A DNA stretch of 64,000 nucleotides from an uncultured Rubripirellula sp. (GTDB lineage: Bacteria; Planctomycetota; Planctomycetia; Pirellulales; Pirellulaceae), in NCBI GenBank assembly GCA_938075415.1, contig CALJHC010000026.1, positions 62,001-126,000 on the forward strand. Reading direction: 5' to 3'. A model generated the notes under the pieces. That model was not told the origin of the DNA. It saw nothing but the letters and a program-made list of their open reading frames with translations, and did not search any database. Both the position numbers and the translations under genes were made by a program. The number at the start of each line of letters is the position of its first letter. Position 1 is the stretch's first letter. This document shows, in pieces, positions 55,365 through 64,000 of this stretch.

Positions 55365-57476
55365 TTAATCTTCAAGGTCGGTTTTGGTGTTGATGATTTG
55401 AATAGCGTCCAGGATTACATGTCCATCAGTGTCTTGGTTGCTGATTTCTACCTGATAATCAGATCCTGTTTCAAAACGAAAGATACCAACGGTAAGGAAG
55501 AGGTCATTGATTGGCGCGGTCTTGCGTTGATCAATTTTCACTTGGGTTGTACCTCTGGCGTGTTCGATTCGAACCGGGACATTGCTGGCCCGGTTGGGAT
55601 AGCCCGAGTAACCGATACGCACTTCGTATTGGGCGGATTGAGGAACCTGGAATTTGAAAACTGCGGTTTGGAATCCTTTGTCGGTGTCTCCATCGTGCAG
55701 GTAGCCATCGAGAACGTAAGGATAGACGGTTGTGCCGGCCCGGTCGAAACCTCGTCGCTTGGCTTGTACTTCGTCGATAACGATTCCTTGGAGCGTCTTT
55801 GGATCAATGCCTGCTTTGGGTGGTGAGGCCTTTGGGCCAGTCCACTGGAGAACTTGTTGGTCAGCGACGAGACGTTGTGACAAGTCGCTGTACTTAAGGT
55901 CTTGCACCGCGCAGTTCTGGTCGATTGACAGGCAGGCAGCAGTCGCCGCTGACTGACCGAGAACCATGAAAACTGGCTCCATTCGAATGGAGCCAAATGC
56001 GATGTGCGAGGCAGAAAGGCAGACGGGGACAAGGAGGTTGGTGCATTCTGATTTTGATGGAATGATCGAGCGATAGCTGATTGGGTAGGGTGAGAACCCA
56101 CCAACCTGTACGTCACCTTCGTTGTGGACTTTTCCATCGACCCCGACGTAACGTTGCTGGTGATGCGAGTCCATGGTGTAGGCTGCAAGTCCGATCGAGT
56201 CGTTCGCCGTTTCACGACCTTGGCAATGATGTTGCGTCATGACATATTCGCTAACCATCCGCCGTGCCTCGCGAATGTAAAGTTGTCCCTGCCATCCATC
56301 ACCATGCTCAAATTCATCTTTGCACATTCCCCAACGTGAGACTTCTTTACGGATGTGGGCTGGGACTCTAGGGTGATTGGCAAGCGTCCAGAGGAATCCT
56401 TGCTGGTATAGACGGTGTTTGGCCACGATCTTTTCACGCTGTGCATAGGAGGCGTCGGGGTAGTCATAATTTTGGCCGATGAAGTCAGTGGAAAAACCGT
56501 AGTTATTGTTCGCATCAGTTTTTCGATTTGGCATGTGTCCGATGTGCCAAGGAATTCGCCTCTCGCCGGCTTCGAAGTTGCGTAGCAGCAATTCGTACCA
56601 CTCCGGGACATAGCCTGCGGGTTTGATGAATGGAATTCGATTGTCGGGATGGTCGGTCATGCACATTCGGAAGCAATAGCTTTGAACCCGATGATCACCT
56701 TGGCCCTCTTCTCCGGGACCCGTTGGGTCGATGTGCGGAAGCAGGCCGCTGTTTTTTTTACCCGGGACCAGGTAGGGATCCACATCAGGCATTAGTTGGT
56801 GGTGTTTTGCCCTCTGGACTTGAACGCCGTTGAGGGTTTCGCTGTAGACGGAATTGGCTTCCCGACCGACGCTGTAACGCACTTGAGCAGCAGCTAATAA
56901 ATCACCTTCGTAGCTGCAGTCAATGAAGGTTTTCGCGAGGATGCGTTTTCCTGATTCAAGTCGGATTTCTGATATTCTTGGTGGTGCCAGCGTTTTCAAG
57001 ACACCCTGTTCACTGCGTTCAAGGCGTTCGTTGTAGATGATTTGAATCTCGTTTTCGCGAACCCAATCCAAGTAGATTTGATGAGCCACACTTGGCTCGA
57101 ATGTCCACATGGTTTCTTCCGTGATGCTGGTTGCTGATTGGCCACCGCTACGGTACTCATCGCTTGCTTGCCACTTCCAAGCACTAGGTTTTGAGTAGTG
57201 TTGCCGAACTTTCCGATAGAAATCTTTTGATAGACCACCGATCGCCGCTTTCTTGCCAATATCCGTTTGTCCTAGGCCACCGGTGGTCAGACCGCCGATC
57301 CTGCCTGAGGGCTCAATGATCAAAACATGTTTTCCCATCGTTTTTGCCTGAATCGCTGCAACAACACCGGCCGAGGTTCCCCCGTAGATCGCAACGTCAC
57401 AGTGAAGTGTTTGTGATTTCGCCGATGCTGAAATGAAAGCGATCATCGAAAACATTAAAAAGCAACGCGATGACAT
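55365..57476 (-). CDS. Secreted FAD-dependent oxidoreductase with C-terminal accessory domain
   Basis: 703 residues with a signal peptide (about 1-22). The FAD-binding Rossmann motif is DVAIYGGTSAGVVAAIQAKTMGKHV, then RIGGLTTGGLG. The middle shows FIDCSYEGDLLAAAQVRYSVGRE and the catalytic-domain SSHIAFGSIRMEP-type end with a second FAD contact, GQSAATAA. This fits the FAD_oxidored family common beside sulfatases. The C-terminal ~130 residues (about 570-700) resemble the golvesin/xanthan-lyase accessory domain with FQVPQSAQYEVRIGYSG and VILDAIQI, probably binding carbohydrate. The substrate is unknown; oxidation of a sugar or polyol is likely from context. It is divergent from sulfatase 2. Confidence 0.87.
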   Translation of the reverse strand: MSSRCFLMFSMIAFISASAKSQTLHCDVAIYGGTSAGVVAAIQAKTMGKHVLIIEPSGRIGGLTTGGLGQTDIGKKAAIGGLSKDFYRKVRQHYSKPSAWKWQASDEYRSGGQSATSITEETMWTFEPSVAHQIYLDWVRENEIQIIYNERLERSEQGVLKTLAPPRISEIRLESGKRILAKTFIDCSYEGDLLAAAQVRYSVGREANSVYSETLNGVQVQRAKHHQLMPDVDPYLVPGKKNSGLLPHIDPTGPGEEGQGDHRVQSYCFRMCMTDHPDNRIPFIKPAGYVPEWYELLLRNFEAGERRIPWHIGHMPNRKTDANNNYGFSTDFIGQNYDYPDASYAQREKIVAKHRLYQQGFLWTLANHPRVPAHIRKEVSRWGMCKDEFEHGDGWQGQLYIREARRMVSEYVMTQHHCQGRETANDSIGLAAYTMDSHHQQRYVGVDGKVHNEGDVQVGGFSPYPISYRSIIPSKSECTNLLVPVCLSASHIAFGSIRMEPVFMVLGQSAATAACLSIDQNCAVQDLKYSDLSQRLVADQQVLQWTGPKASPPKAGIDPKTLQGIVIDEVQAKRRGFDRAGTTVYPYVLDGYLHDGDTDKGFQTAVFKFQVPQSAQYEVRIGYSGYPNRASNVPVRIEHARGTTQVKIDQRKTAPINDLFLTVGIFRFETGSDYQVEISNQDTDGHVILDAIQIINTKTDLED

Positions 57477-57717
57477 CTCTTATGCTCTGGGTGATTGGTC
57501 TAAAGTGGAGACGGTTCTCGGATACGCCGGTTGTTCACGGCATTCACGGCGATGAATTACCGCGATTGGTTCGGTATCTTTAGTGAACTCGCTGAGTTGT
57601 TGTTTTTTTTCGCGTGGATTCGCTCAAGCGAGTTGCACGCATTGGTTGTTGTTTGTTGGTTCGAAATATCAGGTGTGGTTTGCCATGTTGCGGTTGTTGG
57701 TTGATCAGAGGGACAGA

Positions 57718-59208
57718 ATGGATGGAAATAGCAGAGTCGTCAGAGTGAGAGGCTGGTGCTCATGGGGGCAGTTCGCAGTGGTCTTCGCGATGATGATAGT
57801 TTTCGCGGTGAGTGGCCGTGTCAGTTTCGCCGCGAATCAGCCGAATTTTTTGGTGGTTTTGGCTGATGATTGCACCTTTCGCGATCTTGGTTGTTACGGT
57901 GGGCAGGCTCAAACCCCCAACATTGATCAGTTGGCAACCGAAGGCATGAAAATGGCTAGGTGCTTTCAGACCGCACCGATGTGTTCACCAACTCGGCACA
58001 ATCTTTACACAGGTCAGTACCCGGTGAAGACGGGTGCTTATCCAAATCACACTCAGACATTTGATCACATCAAAAATGTTAATCATTTTTTTAAGCCGAT
58101 GGGTTACCGACTCGCTTTATCCGGCAAAGTCCATGTGGGGCCGCGTCCGTTATTTCCCTTCGAATACAGCTCCAAAGGAAATAATCCTGACATGGAAATG
58201 GTTGATGAGCTGATGCAGCAATGCAAAGCCGAGGATACTCCATTTTGTTTGTTTGCCTGCAGTAATGAACCTCATTCGCCGTGGAATAAAGGCGATGCGA
58301 GCAAGTATCCCACCAGCGAAATTGTCTTGCCGCCGTATCTTCCTGACACCCCGAAGATGCGAGATGGATTCAGTCGTTACCTGGCTGAGATTTCATATTT
58401 TGATGATCAGGTTGGTCAGTTGCTTCGTTTAGTTGAGAAGCATGGCCTGACTGAGAATACCGTGGTAATGGTGCTTTCTGAACAAGGTAATTCCATGCCA
58501 TTCGCCAAGTGGACCTGCTATGACAGTGGTCTGCAATCGGCAATGGTGGTCCGCTGGCCCGGAAGAATACAGCCCGGTTCGATCAGCGATGCGATGGTCG
58601 AGTACGTGGACGTTTTGCCAACGTTTCTTGAGATTGCCGGTGGCAAGGATCGTGGGGCAAGTTTGGATGGCAGGAGTTTTCTTCCTGTTTTACTTGGGGA
58701 TCAGGACAAGCATAAATCGTTTGTTTATGGCGCGATGACCACACGTGGCATCATCAATGGAAATGAATGTTACCCAATTCGATCGGTGCGATCGCAAACT
58801 CATAAGCTGATTCTGAATCTGCAGCATGATCAGCCATTCACCAACGCTTGCGTTAAAAGTCCCGAGTTTGTTTCCTTGGTCAACGCTGCCGCGACAGGGA
58901 ATGCCGCAGCGAAGGCCGCTGTGGATCGCTATCAGAATCGACCTGCGGTCGAATTCTATGATCTGGTTACGGATCCCTTGGAGATGCGGAACTTGGCCTC
59001 GGATTCTGGCCAGCAGGCAACAATGGCTCTGTTAAAAAAACAGCTGCAAAGCTGGATGGAATCCCAAGGCGATGAGGGCATTGCCACCGAGTATCGGGCC
59101 AATGAGCACAAGCCAAAACGGGGTGGCTCAGGGGGTAGATCAAAGCAGAAACGTAATGGTACGGCTGCCAAAAAACAGGATCCTGCTCAGAGCTCAGAGA
59201 ACAAATAG
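57718..59208 (+). CDS. Secreted type I sulfatase (second copy)
   Basis: 496 residues from ATG 57718 with AGGG ahead; a frame open to 57583 is not needed. A long n-region and hydrophobic core (FAVVFAMMIVFAVSG, cleavage after SFAA) make the signal peptide. The catalytic Cys89 is in APMCSPTRHNLYTGQYP, the formylglycine motif C-x-P-x-R. FLVVLADD supplies metal ligands; SGKVHVGP replaces the usual GKWHLG, and LSEQGN replaces the usual SDNG, so it belongs to a diverged sub-family close to heparan N-sulfatase-like enzymes. The C-terminus is Lys/Arg/Gly-rich and disordered. Together with sulfatase 1 and the FAD oxidoreductase it points to sulfated-glycan breakdown. Confidence 0.93.
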   Translation: MDGNSRVVRVRGWCSWGQFAVVFAMMIVFAVSGRVSFAANQPNFLVVLADDCTFRDLGCYGGQAQTPNIDQLATEGMKMARCFQTAPMCSPTRHNLYTGQYPVKTGAYPNHTQTFDHIKNVNHFFKPMGYRLALSGKVHVGPRPLFPFEYSSKGNNPDMEMVDELMQQCKAEDTPFCLFACSNEPHSPWNKGDASKYPTSEIVLPPYLPDTPKMRDGFSRYLAEISYFDDQVGQLLRLVEKHGLTENTVVMVLSEQGNSMPFAKWTCYDSGLQSAMVVRWPGRIQPGSISDAMVEYVDVLPTFLEIAGGKDRGASLDGRSFLPVLLGDQDKHKSFVYGAMTTRGIINGNECYPIRSVRSQTHKLILNLQHDQPFTNACVKSPEFVSLVNAAATGNAAAKAAVDRYQNRPAVEFYDLVTDPLEMRNLASDSGQQATMALLKKQLQSWMESQGDEGIATEYRANEHKPKRGGSGGRSKQKRNGTAAKKQDPAQSSENK

Positions 59209-59322
59209 TCGGTTAGATGAGCTGATTTGTTCTTTGGTTTTTTTGTTGCTATTGGATCGTATTTGCGATCTCCCCAATGATCGCTTTTCTGCTTGATTGT
59301 TGGGTGAAATGCGGTTGCACGA

Positions 59323-60483
59323 TTAATGGTTAGATGTTTGCTGTTGACGATAGGCGCTCGGTGTTATTCCAGAGAACTGCTTGAAAGCGACGCTCAGGTA
59401 TTCCGCGTGCTCGAAACCCGCGAGTTTTGCGATCTCAGCGATAGACAGATCCGTCTCAATCAGCAGTCGCTTCACTTTTGAAATCTTTTGCCTGATAATT
59501 TCTTGATGCGGTGTCCGTCCCAATCTCTTCGTGAATCGGCTCTCAAGCACTCGGCGTGAAAGTGAGGTTTCTCGAAGGATGTCATTGACGTTAATTCCGG
59601 ACGACGCATATTGTCGAATGAATTGCAATGCTTTTGCGACATCGGCGTCATCGATCGCAAGCGTGTCGGTGGACTGTCGTGTTTTAATTCCACGCGGTTG
59701 AATGAGAATAGCATCGCTTCTTATTTTCTCGCCTGACATCATTCGATCCAAAAGGCTGGCGGCTTCAAAGCCGGCTCGCTGGCTGTTGGGAATGACGCTT
59801 GACAGCGGTGGGTCGGATAGGTTGCAAAGGATTTCATCATTATCGGCTCCGATCACCGCGACTTGTTCTGGTACGGTGAGGTCGAGTTCCCTGCACGCAT
59901 CCAGAACCTCGCGTGCCTTGATGTCATAACACCCCATGATGCCGACTGGCTTAGGGAGCGTGACAAGCCACTTGGTTAATCTGTCTTTTTCACGGATTAG
60001 GGAGTAATTATCCTCCAGTCTTGATTGCGATTGATGGACGAAGTAGCTGCAGCCTTTCTCGTCGGCAAGTGAAGCAAAGTGTTGCTCCCGCCAAAATGAC
60101 CAGTTGAAGCCCGGGTCGCCAACAAAGGCAAGGTTGGTGAAACCTCGTTCGTGAAGGTGTTCTGCTGCAAGTTGAGATATCGCTCGATCGTCCGTTTCAA
60201 CCCATGGAATATTGGGGAGATGCCGAGCGGCGCTGACATCAATCGTCGGTAGACGTTTTCGCGAAATGACCTTCGCCATTTCTTTGGTTTCTATTCTCGC
60301 AATAATGCCATCGCCTCTCCAGCCTTTGAACCAGGTTGGTGGACTCGAGATTCTTTGAAGTTCTGGTAGATGAACGGACCATTCTTCGTGACCCCGAATG
60401 TACTCAACTGCGCCGGAGAGCAATCCACGTGCGTAAGCATTAGAGGTTTCAATGAGGAGTGCGACTGATCGGCGCGGTTTCAT
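59323..60483 (-). CDS. XylR-type transcriptional regulator (LacI-like sensor plus AraC DNA-binding domain)
   Basis: 386 residues. Residues 1-270 form a periplasmic-binding-protein-like sugar sensor (VALLIETSNAYARGLLSGAVEYI, then WVETDDRAISQLAAEHLHERGF and VGDPGFNWSFWREQ). Residues about 285-386 are an AraC helix-turn-helix pair (INVNDILRETSLSRRVLESRFTKRLGRTPHQEI and AEIAKLAGFEHAEYLSVAFKQFSGITPSAYR). The layout equals E. coli XylR, which activates sugar catabolism on ligand binding. It probably regulates the flanking sulfatase/oxidoreductase genes. It is divergent from the Gfo/Idh gene, across a 590-bp spacer. Confidence 0.92.
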   Translation of the reverse strand: MKPRRSVALLIETSNAYARGLLSGAVEYIRGHEEWSVHLPELQRISSPPTWFKGWRGDGIIARIETKEMAKVISRKRLPTIDVSAARHLPNIPWVETDDRAISQLAAEHLHERGFTNLAFVGDPGFNWSFWREQHFASLADEKGCSYFVHQSQSRLEDNYSLIREKDRLTKWLVTLPKPVGIMGCYDIKAREVLDACRELDLTVPEQVAVIGADNDEILCNLSDPPLSSVIPNSQRAGFEAASLLDRMMSGEKIRSDAILIQPRGIKTRQSTDTLAIDDADVAKALQFIRQYASSGINVNDILRETSLSRRVLESRFTKRLGRTPHQEIIRQKISKVKRLLIETDLSIAEIAKLAGFEHAEYLSVAFKQFSGITPSAYRQQQTSNH

Positions 60484-61073
60484 GGGGATTGGATTTGAGG
60501 CAGGTTAGGTTAATATCGTTAAGTTCTTTCATGTCTGGATAGATAGGTTAGCGGGAATTACGGCATTTAAGCGTTCCATGCTGGTGAAAAATCTCAAATT
60601 TATTGCGCAGGATCTCATGGACTTTACCCCCGTAACCGTCAGAATGTTGGAGAACAACCTCGACGATAACCTCGGTAATCGAAAGGTTCGTCGGTTGGGG
60701 TTTGATGAATTGATTGGTAATCACTGTTCCGGCGTTGCTTGATTGGGTTTCCGATGTTCAGTTTGAGGTGTAATGGAGGGAATGTTGTCCCTGCGTGATC
60801 GAATGTTTTTTTCGGTGACGATTGCTTGATGCTCAGTTGCTCAAGATCGGAATCGCCTGACTGAAAGGAAGCGAATTCTTCGTTTTGATTGAACCGCCCG
60901 TCGGTTGTGTTGACGGGGCCCTGTCACATCCATGAATCGTTCTGGCATCGTGACGAAGAATGCCAAAAACCCTTTTTGACACAAACGTCATGAGGCGAAA
61001 AGTCTGATCATCAAGGGGCTTGAATTAGACAAGACACTCTTCAGCAACAACACTTCGATAAGGAAGAATTTTA
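60484..61073. other. Divergent regulatory spacer between the XylR-type gene and the Gfo/Idh gene
   Basis: The most likely site of regulator binding, but I see no convincing direct or inverted repeat pair. Directly ahead of the Gfo/Idh gene is AAGGA (spacing 9). Confidence 0.4.
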
Positions 61074-62192
61074 ATGAGCCAAACGATAAATGTTGCCATG
61101 GTCGGACTCGGGTTCGGTGCCGAGTTCATTCCCATTTATCAATCTCACGCCAACACGAACGTGGTAGCGGTTTGCCGCCGCAATGAAGTGGAGATGAACA
61201 AGGTTGCTGATCAGTTTGGAATCCCGGGTCGCTACGCAAAGTTTGAGCAGGTGCTTGCAGATCCAAATGTTGATTTTGTTCACATCAACAGTCCGATTGC
61301 TGATCATGCCTGGATGTCATTGCAAGCTCTTGATGCTGGAAAGCATGTGATGTGTACCGTGCCGATGGCCACGACGATTGAGGAGTGTCAGCAGATTGTG
61401 GAAAAGGTGAAAGAGACTGGACTGAAGTACATGATGGCGGAGACGGTGGTGTACAGTCGGGAGTTTTTGTTCATCAAAGAAATGTACGAGAAAGGCGAAT
61501 TAGGCAAGATTCAGCACCTCGCCGCATCTCACCCGCAGGATATGGATGGTTGGCCTGAGTACTGGGAAAAGATGATTCCCATGCACTACGCAACTCACGT
61601 GGTGAGCCCGTGTCTTGGGCTCGTTAAAGGTTTAGCGGAGTACGTCAGTTGTTTTGGCAGCGGTGCGGTTCGCGATGATATTGCAGAGAAATCAGGAAAT
61701 CCCTTCGCCGTTCAAAGTTGCCACATCAAAGTGAAGGATTCTGATGTGACGGCGCACATTTGGAGATTCCTTTATGATGTCGCGCGTCAGTATCGTGAGA
61801 GCTTCGACGTTTATGGAACGAAAAAGAGTTTCGAATGGACGTTGGTGGAAAATGAGCCGCATGTGATTCACACTGCAAAGAAACCAGAGCCAGAAATTCC
61901 AGAGAAAGTGGAGGTGCCCGACTTTGCGCATTTACTTCCTGAAGAAATTCGCAAATACACCCTTCCTCAAGAGATTCATGATTCTGAACATCTCTCTTTC
62001 ATTCAGGGCGGAGGGCATGGTGGCTCGCATCCCCATCTGGTTAACGAATTTGCCAATGCGCTCATCGAGGATCGTGATCCGTGGCCTAACGCTGTGACCA
62101 GTGCCAACTGGACATGTGTGGGTATCTGTGCTCATGAGTCAGCAATGAAGGGTGGGCAACGTGTTGATCTGCCGGAATTTACGCTGAGTTAG
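61074..62192 (+). CDS. Gfo/Idh/MocA-family oxidoreductase with altered EKP motif
   Basis: 372 residues. The Rossmann fold begins IAVIG-like as INVAMVGLGFGAEFIP. The position of the catalytic EKP motif reads CTVPMATT, so Thr-Val replaces Glu-Lys and the usual lysine is missing. A substrate-domain His remains in MHYATHVVSPCLGL. GGGHGGSHPHLVNEF near the C-terminus marks a sub-family I associate with planctomycetes and verrucomicrobia. No signal peptide, so it is cytoplasmic. AAGGA lies 9 nt ahead of the ATG. The likely role is sugar or sugar-derivative processing under the adjacent regulator, but loss of the lysine leaves the reaction uncertain. Confidence 0.85.
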   Translation: MSQTINVAMVGLGFGAEFIPIYQSHANTNVVAVCRRNEVEMNKVADQFGIPGRYAKFEQVLADPNVDFVHINSPIADHAWMSLQALDAGKHVMCTVPMATTIEECQQIVEKVKETGLKYMMAETVVYSREFLFIKEMYEKGELGKIQHLAASHPQDMDGWPEYWEKMIPMHYATHVVSPCLGLVKGLAEYVSCFGSGAVRDDIAEKSGNPFAVQSCHIKVKDSDVTAHIWRFLYDVARQYRESFDVYGTKKSFEWTLVENEPHVIHTAKKPEPEIPEKVEVPDFAHLLPEEIRKYTLPQEIHDSEHLSFIQGGGHGGSHPHLVNEFANALIEDRDPWPNAVTSANWTCVGICAHESAMKGGQRVDLPEFTLS

Positions 62193-62378
62193 TTGCTTTG
62201 TCGTTTGTGAGAATTAGCGTTGCGGCGAAGTTCGACATGATCGAGTCACTTTGCCTTTGGAGTTTTTGATGCCAAATTCTTTTTAGGTATTGGTTGGGTT
62301 AGGCGGGGTTCACCTTCTATCTACCCTGATGTTAATGCCGTCAATGGCATCGCTCTTCGACGATTTGAAACAGAGGAG

Positions 62379-64000
62379 ATGGTTGTGGTTGCTGAAAAAT
62401 TAACTTCCATGAATTCGGAATTGAAAATGTTTGGAACGACTTGGCCTCCGATGCGAAAGAAAACGTTGTTAAGTGTTCTCGTTTTATTGAGCGCGATTGC
62501 ACCGAGTGCCGGTTCGGCGGCAGATCCGATTCGCCTTGTCTTTCTGGGTGATGTGGGTCACCATCAACCGGCGCGCCGTGCGGCTGAGTTACTGCCCATT
62601 CTTCAAGACCGAGGCGTCGAGGTTCGTTACAGCGATGACGTCAACGCGGTACTTTCCGACGAGGGATTGGAGGGGCTCGATGGCTTAATTGTGTATGCCA
62701 ATATTGATGCGATTAGTGACTCGCAAGCCAGTTCACTGTTACGTTTCGTGGAGCAGGGTGGGGGCTTCATTCCACTGCACTGTGCTTCTTTTTGTTTTCG
62801 CAATCAGCCAGAAATCGTCTCTCTGATTGGCGCGCAATTCCAGCGACATGGTGCTGGTGTTTTTTCCGTGAGTCCCAGCGAAGCTGCCGCGTCGCACCCT
62901 TTGATGCAAGGGTATAGCAGCTTTGAGAGTTGGGATGAAACGTATGTGCACACCCTGCATAACGAACGTGATCGAACGGTTCTTGAGTACCGCCAGGAAG
63001 GTGAGGATCGAGAGCCTTGGACGTGGATTCGTACGCAAGGCAAAGGCAGAGTTTTTTATACAGCGTGGGGACACGATTCTCGTACTTTTGGGAACGAGGG
63101 TTTTCAGAATCTGGTAGAGCGAGGGATTCGCTGGGCATGTGGTCAGGACCCGTCAGTGGTTCCCGAGTTCGTTGGTGTTCAGCCAGAGCCGCTTGCCGAT
63201 TTGAAGATGACGGCCCTGACTCAAGAGGTTGAGCCGTTTGATTATGTCGATGTGGGACCAAAAATCCCCAATTATGTTGTGGGTGCTCAGTGGGGTAAGC
63301 AAGAAGATCCCAGGACCTTGATGCAGAAGCCATTGGATCCATCGGAGTCCATGAAACATTACTCGGTTCCCGAGGGTTTTCACTTGGACCTATTTGTTTC
63401 GGAACCTGATCTTGGGGGTAAGCCGATTTGCATGGCTTGGGATGAACGCGGACGTCTGTGGGTTGCGGAGACTTACGATTATCCGAATGAAAGGCAGAAA
63501 GAGGGTTCCGGTAGGGATCGAATACGGATTTGCGAAGACAGTGACGGAGATGGAAAAGCGGATAAATTCACGGTCTTTGCGGACAAACTCAGTATTCCCA
63601 CCAGCATTGTGTTTTCCCATGGTGGGCTGATCATGCACCAAGCCCCCCACACTCTTTTCTACAAAGACACCGATGGTGACGACGTTGCTGATGTGAAGGA
63701 GATTCTCTTTACCGGTTGGAGCACCGGTGATACTCATGCCGGACCGAGTCATTTGAATTATGGTCACGACAATTGGTTTTATGGGATGGTTGGTTACGCG
63801 GGATTTAATGGGGAGATTGCCGGTGTAGAGCGATCGTTTCGAACTGGTTTTTATCGATTCTTTGTGGAGGAGGTGGACGGCAAGGTTGCTGTGACGGATT
63901 TTGAGTTTTTACGAAACACGAATAACAATTCATGGGGCGTTGGCTTAAGCGAGGAGGGTTTGCTGTTTGGTTCTACCGCAAACCGAAACCCCAGTGAATT
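62379..64000 (+). CDS. ThuA domain plus PVC-type dehydrogenase-like protein, 3'-truncated by window edge
   Basis: Open from ATG 62379 to the window end (at least 540 residues). AGGAG (62374-62378) fits GTG 62385 best; ATG 62451 starts the cleanest signal peptide (RKKTLLSVLVLLSAIAPSAGSAA). The first ~220 residues after it are a ThuA glutamine-amidotransferase-like domain (RLVFLGDVGHHQPARRAAELLP, GGGFIPLHCASFCF, GRVFYTAWGHDSRTF). From about nt 63340 follows the putative membrane-bound dehydrogenase N-terminal domain of PVC bacteria (HLDLFVSEPDLGGKPICMAWDERGRLWVAETYDYP), with calcium-binding-like DSDGDGKAD. Such proteins usually end in a cytochrome c CxxCH domain, which would be outside the window. 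Probably secreted and part of glycan oxidation. Confidence 0.88.
   Translation, partial: MVVVAEKLTSMNSELKMFGTTWPPMRKKTLLSVLVLLSAIAPSAGSAADPIRLVFLGDVGHHQPARRAAELLPILQDRGVEVRYSDDVNAVLSDEGLEGLDGLIVYANIDAISDSQASSLLRFVEQGGGFIPLHCASFCFRNQPEIVSLIGAQFQRHGAGVFSVSPSEAAASHPLMQGYSSFESWDETYVHTLHNERDRTVLEYRQEGEDREPWTWIRTQGKGRVFYTAWGHDSRTFGNEGFQNLVERGIRWACGQDPSVVPEFVGVQPEPLADLKMTALTQEVEPFDYVDVGPKIPNYVVGAQWGKQEDPRTLMQKPLDPSESMKHYSVPEGFHLDLFVSEPDLGGKPICMAWDERGRLWVAETYDYPNERQKEGSGRDRIRICEDSDGDGKADKFTVFADKLSIPTSIVFSHGGLIMHQAPHTLFYKDTDGDDVADVKEILFTGWSTGDTHAGPSHLNYGHDNWFYGMVGYAGFNGEIAGVERSFRTGFYRFFVEEVDGKVAVTDFEFLRNTNNNSWGVGLSEEGLLFGSTANRNPSE

Noticed and set aside
62767..63342. 191-codon minus-strand frame
   Set aside because: It lies antisense to the ThuA domain, which is clearly the coding frame.

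Overview
This 64-kb window looks like the chromosome of a marine-type planctomycete, probably Pirellulales (Rhodopirellula/Blastopirellula-like). The inference rests on gene content: formylglycine sulfatases, Gfo/Idh/MocA oxidoreductases, a ThuA plus PVC-type dehydrogenase protein, a barrel-less secretin-like protein with GspE and GspF, a SecD-SecF fusion, a DUF6513 dihydropteroate-synthase-like protein, and lipid A genes. Genes are loosely packed, with many 0.3-1.1 kb spacers, and TTG/GTG starts are common. I see no transposase, integrase, CRISPR array or rRNA.

Layout. 1-8.6 kb: the 3' part of an HtrA/DegP-like protease, mutL with the endonuclease motif, a YeiH-family transporter coupled to a small membrane protein, a secreted ceramidase-like protein (minus strand) and a BON-domain protein. 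9.3 kb: tRNA-His with a likely promoter and terminator. 10.3-14.2 kb: a secreted protein with nine EF-hand loops and a TolB-like propeller, then two overlapping genes of unknown function. 14.6-20.1 kb: a partial exopolysaccharide locus with gmd and a NusG paralogue (minus) and a lipoprotein plus a Wza-type export protein (plus), closed by a strong terminator. 20.7-26.2 kb: the DUF6513 protein, a DUF255/YyaL thioredoxin-fold lipoprotein and map (minus). 27.3-33.2 kb: a secretin-N-repeat protein, GspE and GspF.

33.4-46.3 kb is almost entirely minus strand and largely about the envelope: acetyl-CoA synthetase, then lpxC-lpxA-oxidoreductase, an OmpH/Skp chaperone, an M28 peptidase with a PDZ domain, and yajC-secDF. 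Together these cover lipid A precursor synthesis, outer-membrane protein chaperoning and Sec export. 47.4-53.3 kb: a DegT aminotransferase, rimI (minus), and a FHA-GAF-sigma54 activator followed 2 nt later by a UGT-like glycosyltransferase.

53.4-64 kb is a secreted-enzyme cluster typical of planctomycete use of sulfated polysaccharides: two sulfatases, an FAD-dependent oxidoreductase with a C-terminal accessory domain, a XylR/AraC-type sugar-sensing regulator, a Gfo/Idh oxidoreductase whose EKP motif lacks its lysine, and a ThuA/PVC dehydrogenase cut off by the window edge.

I did not find one clear-cut new defence or mobile system. The most promising oddities are the NusG paralogue next to a 12-bp inverted repeat upstream of gmd, the Gfo/Idh gene translationally coupled to lpxA, the barrel-less secretin-like protein, the EF-hand/propeller fusion, and short 14-18-bp tandem duplications recurring in the spacers.
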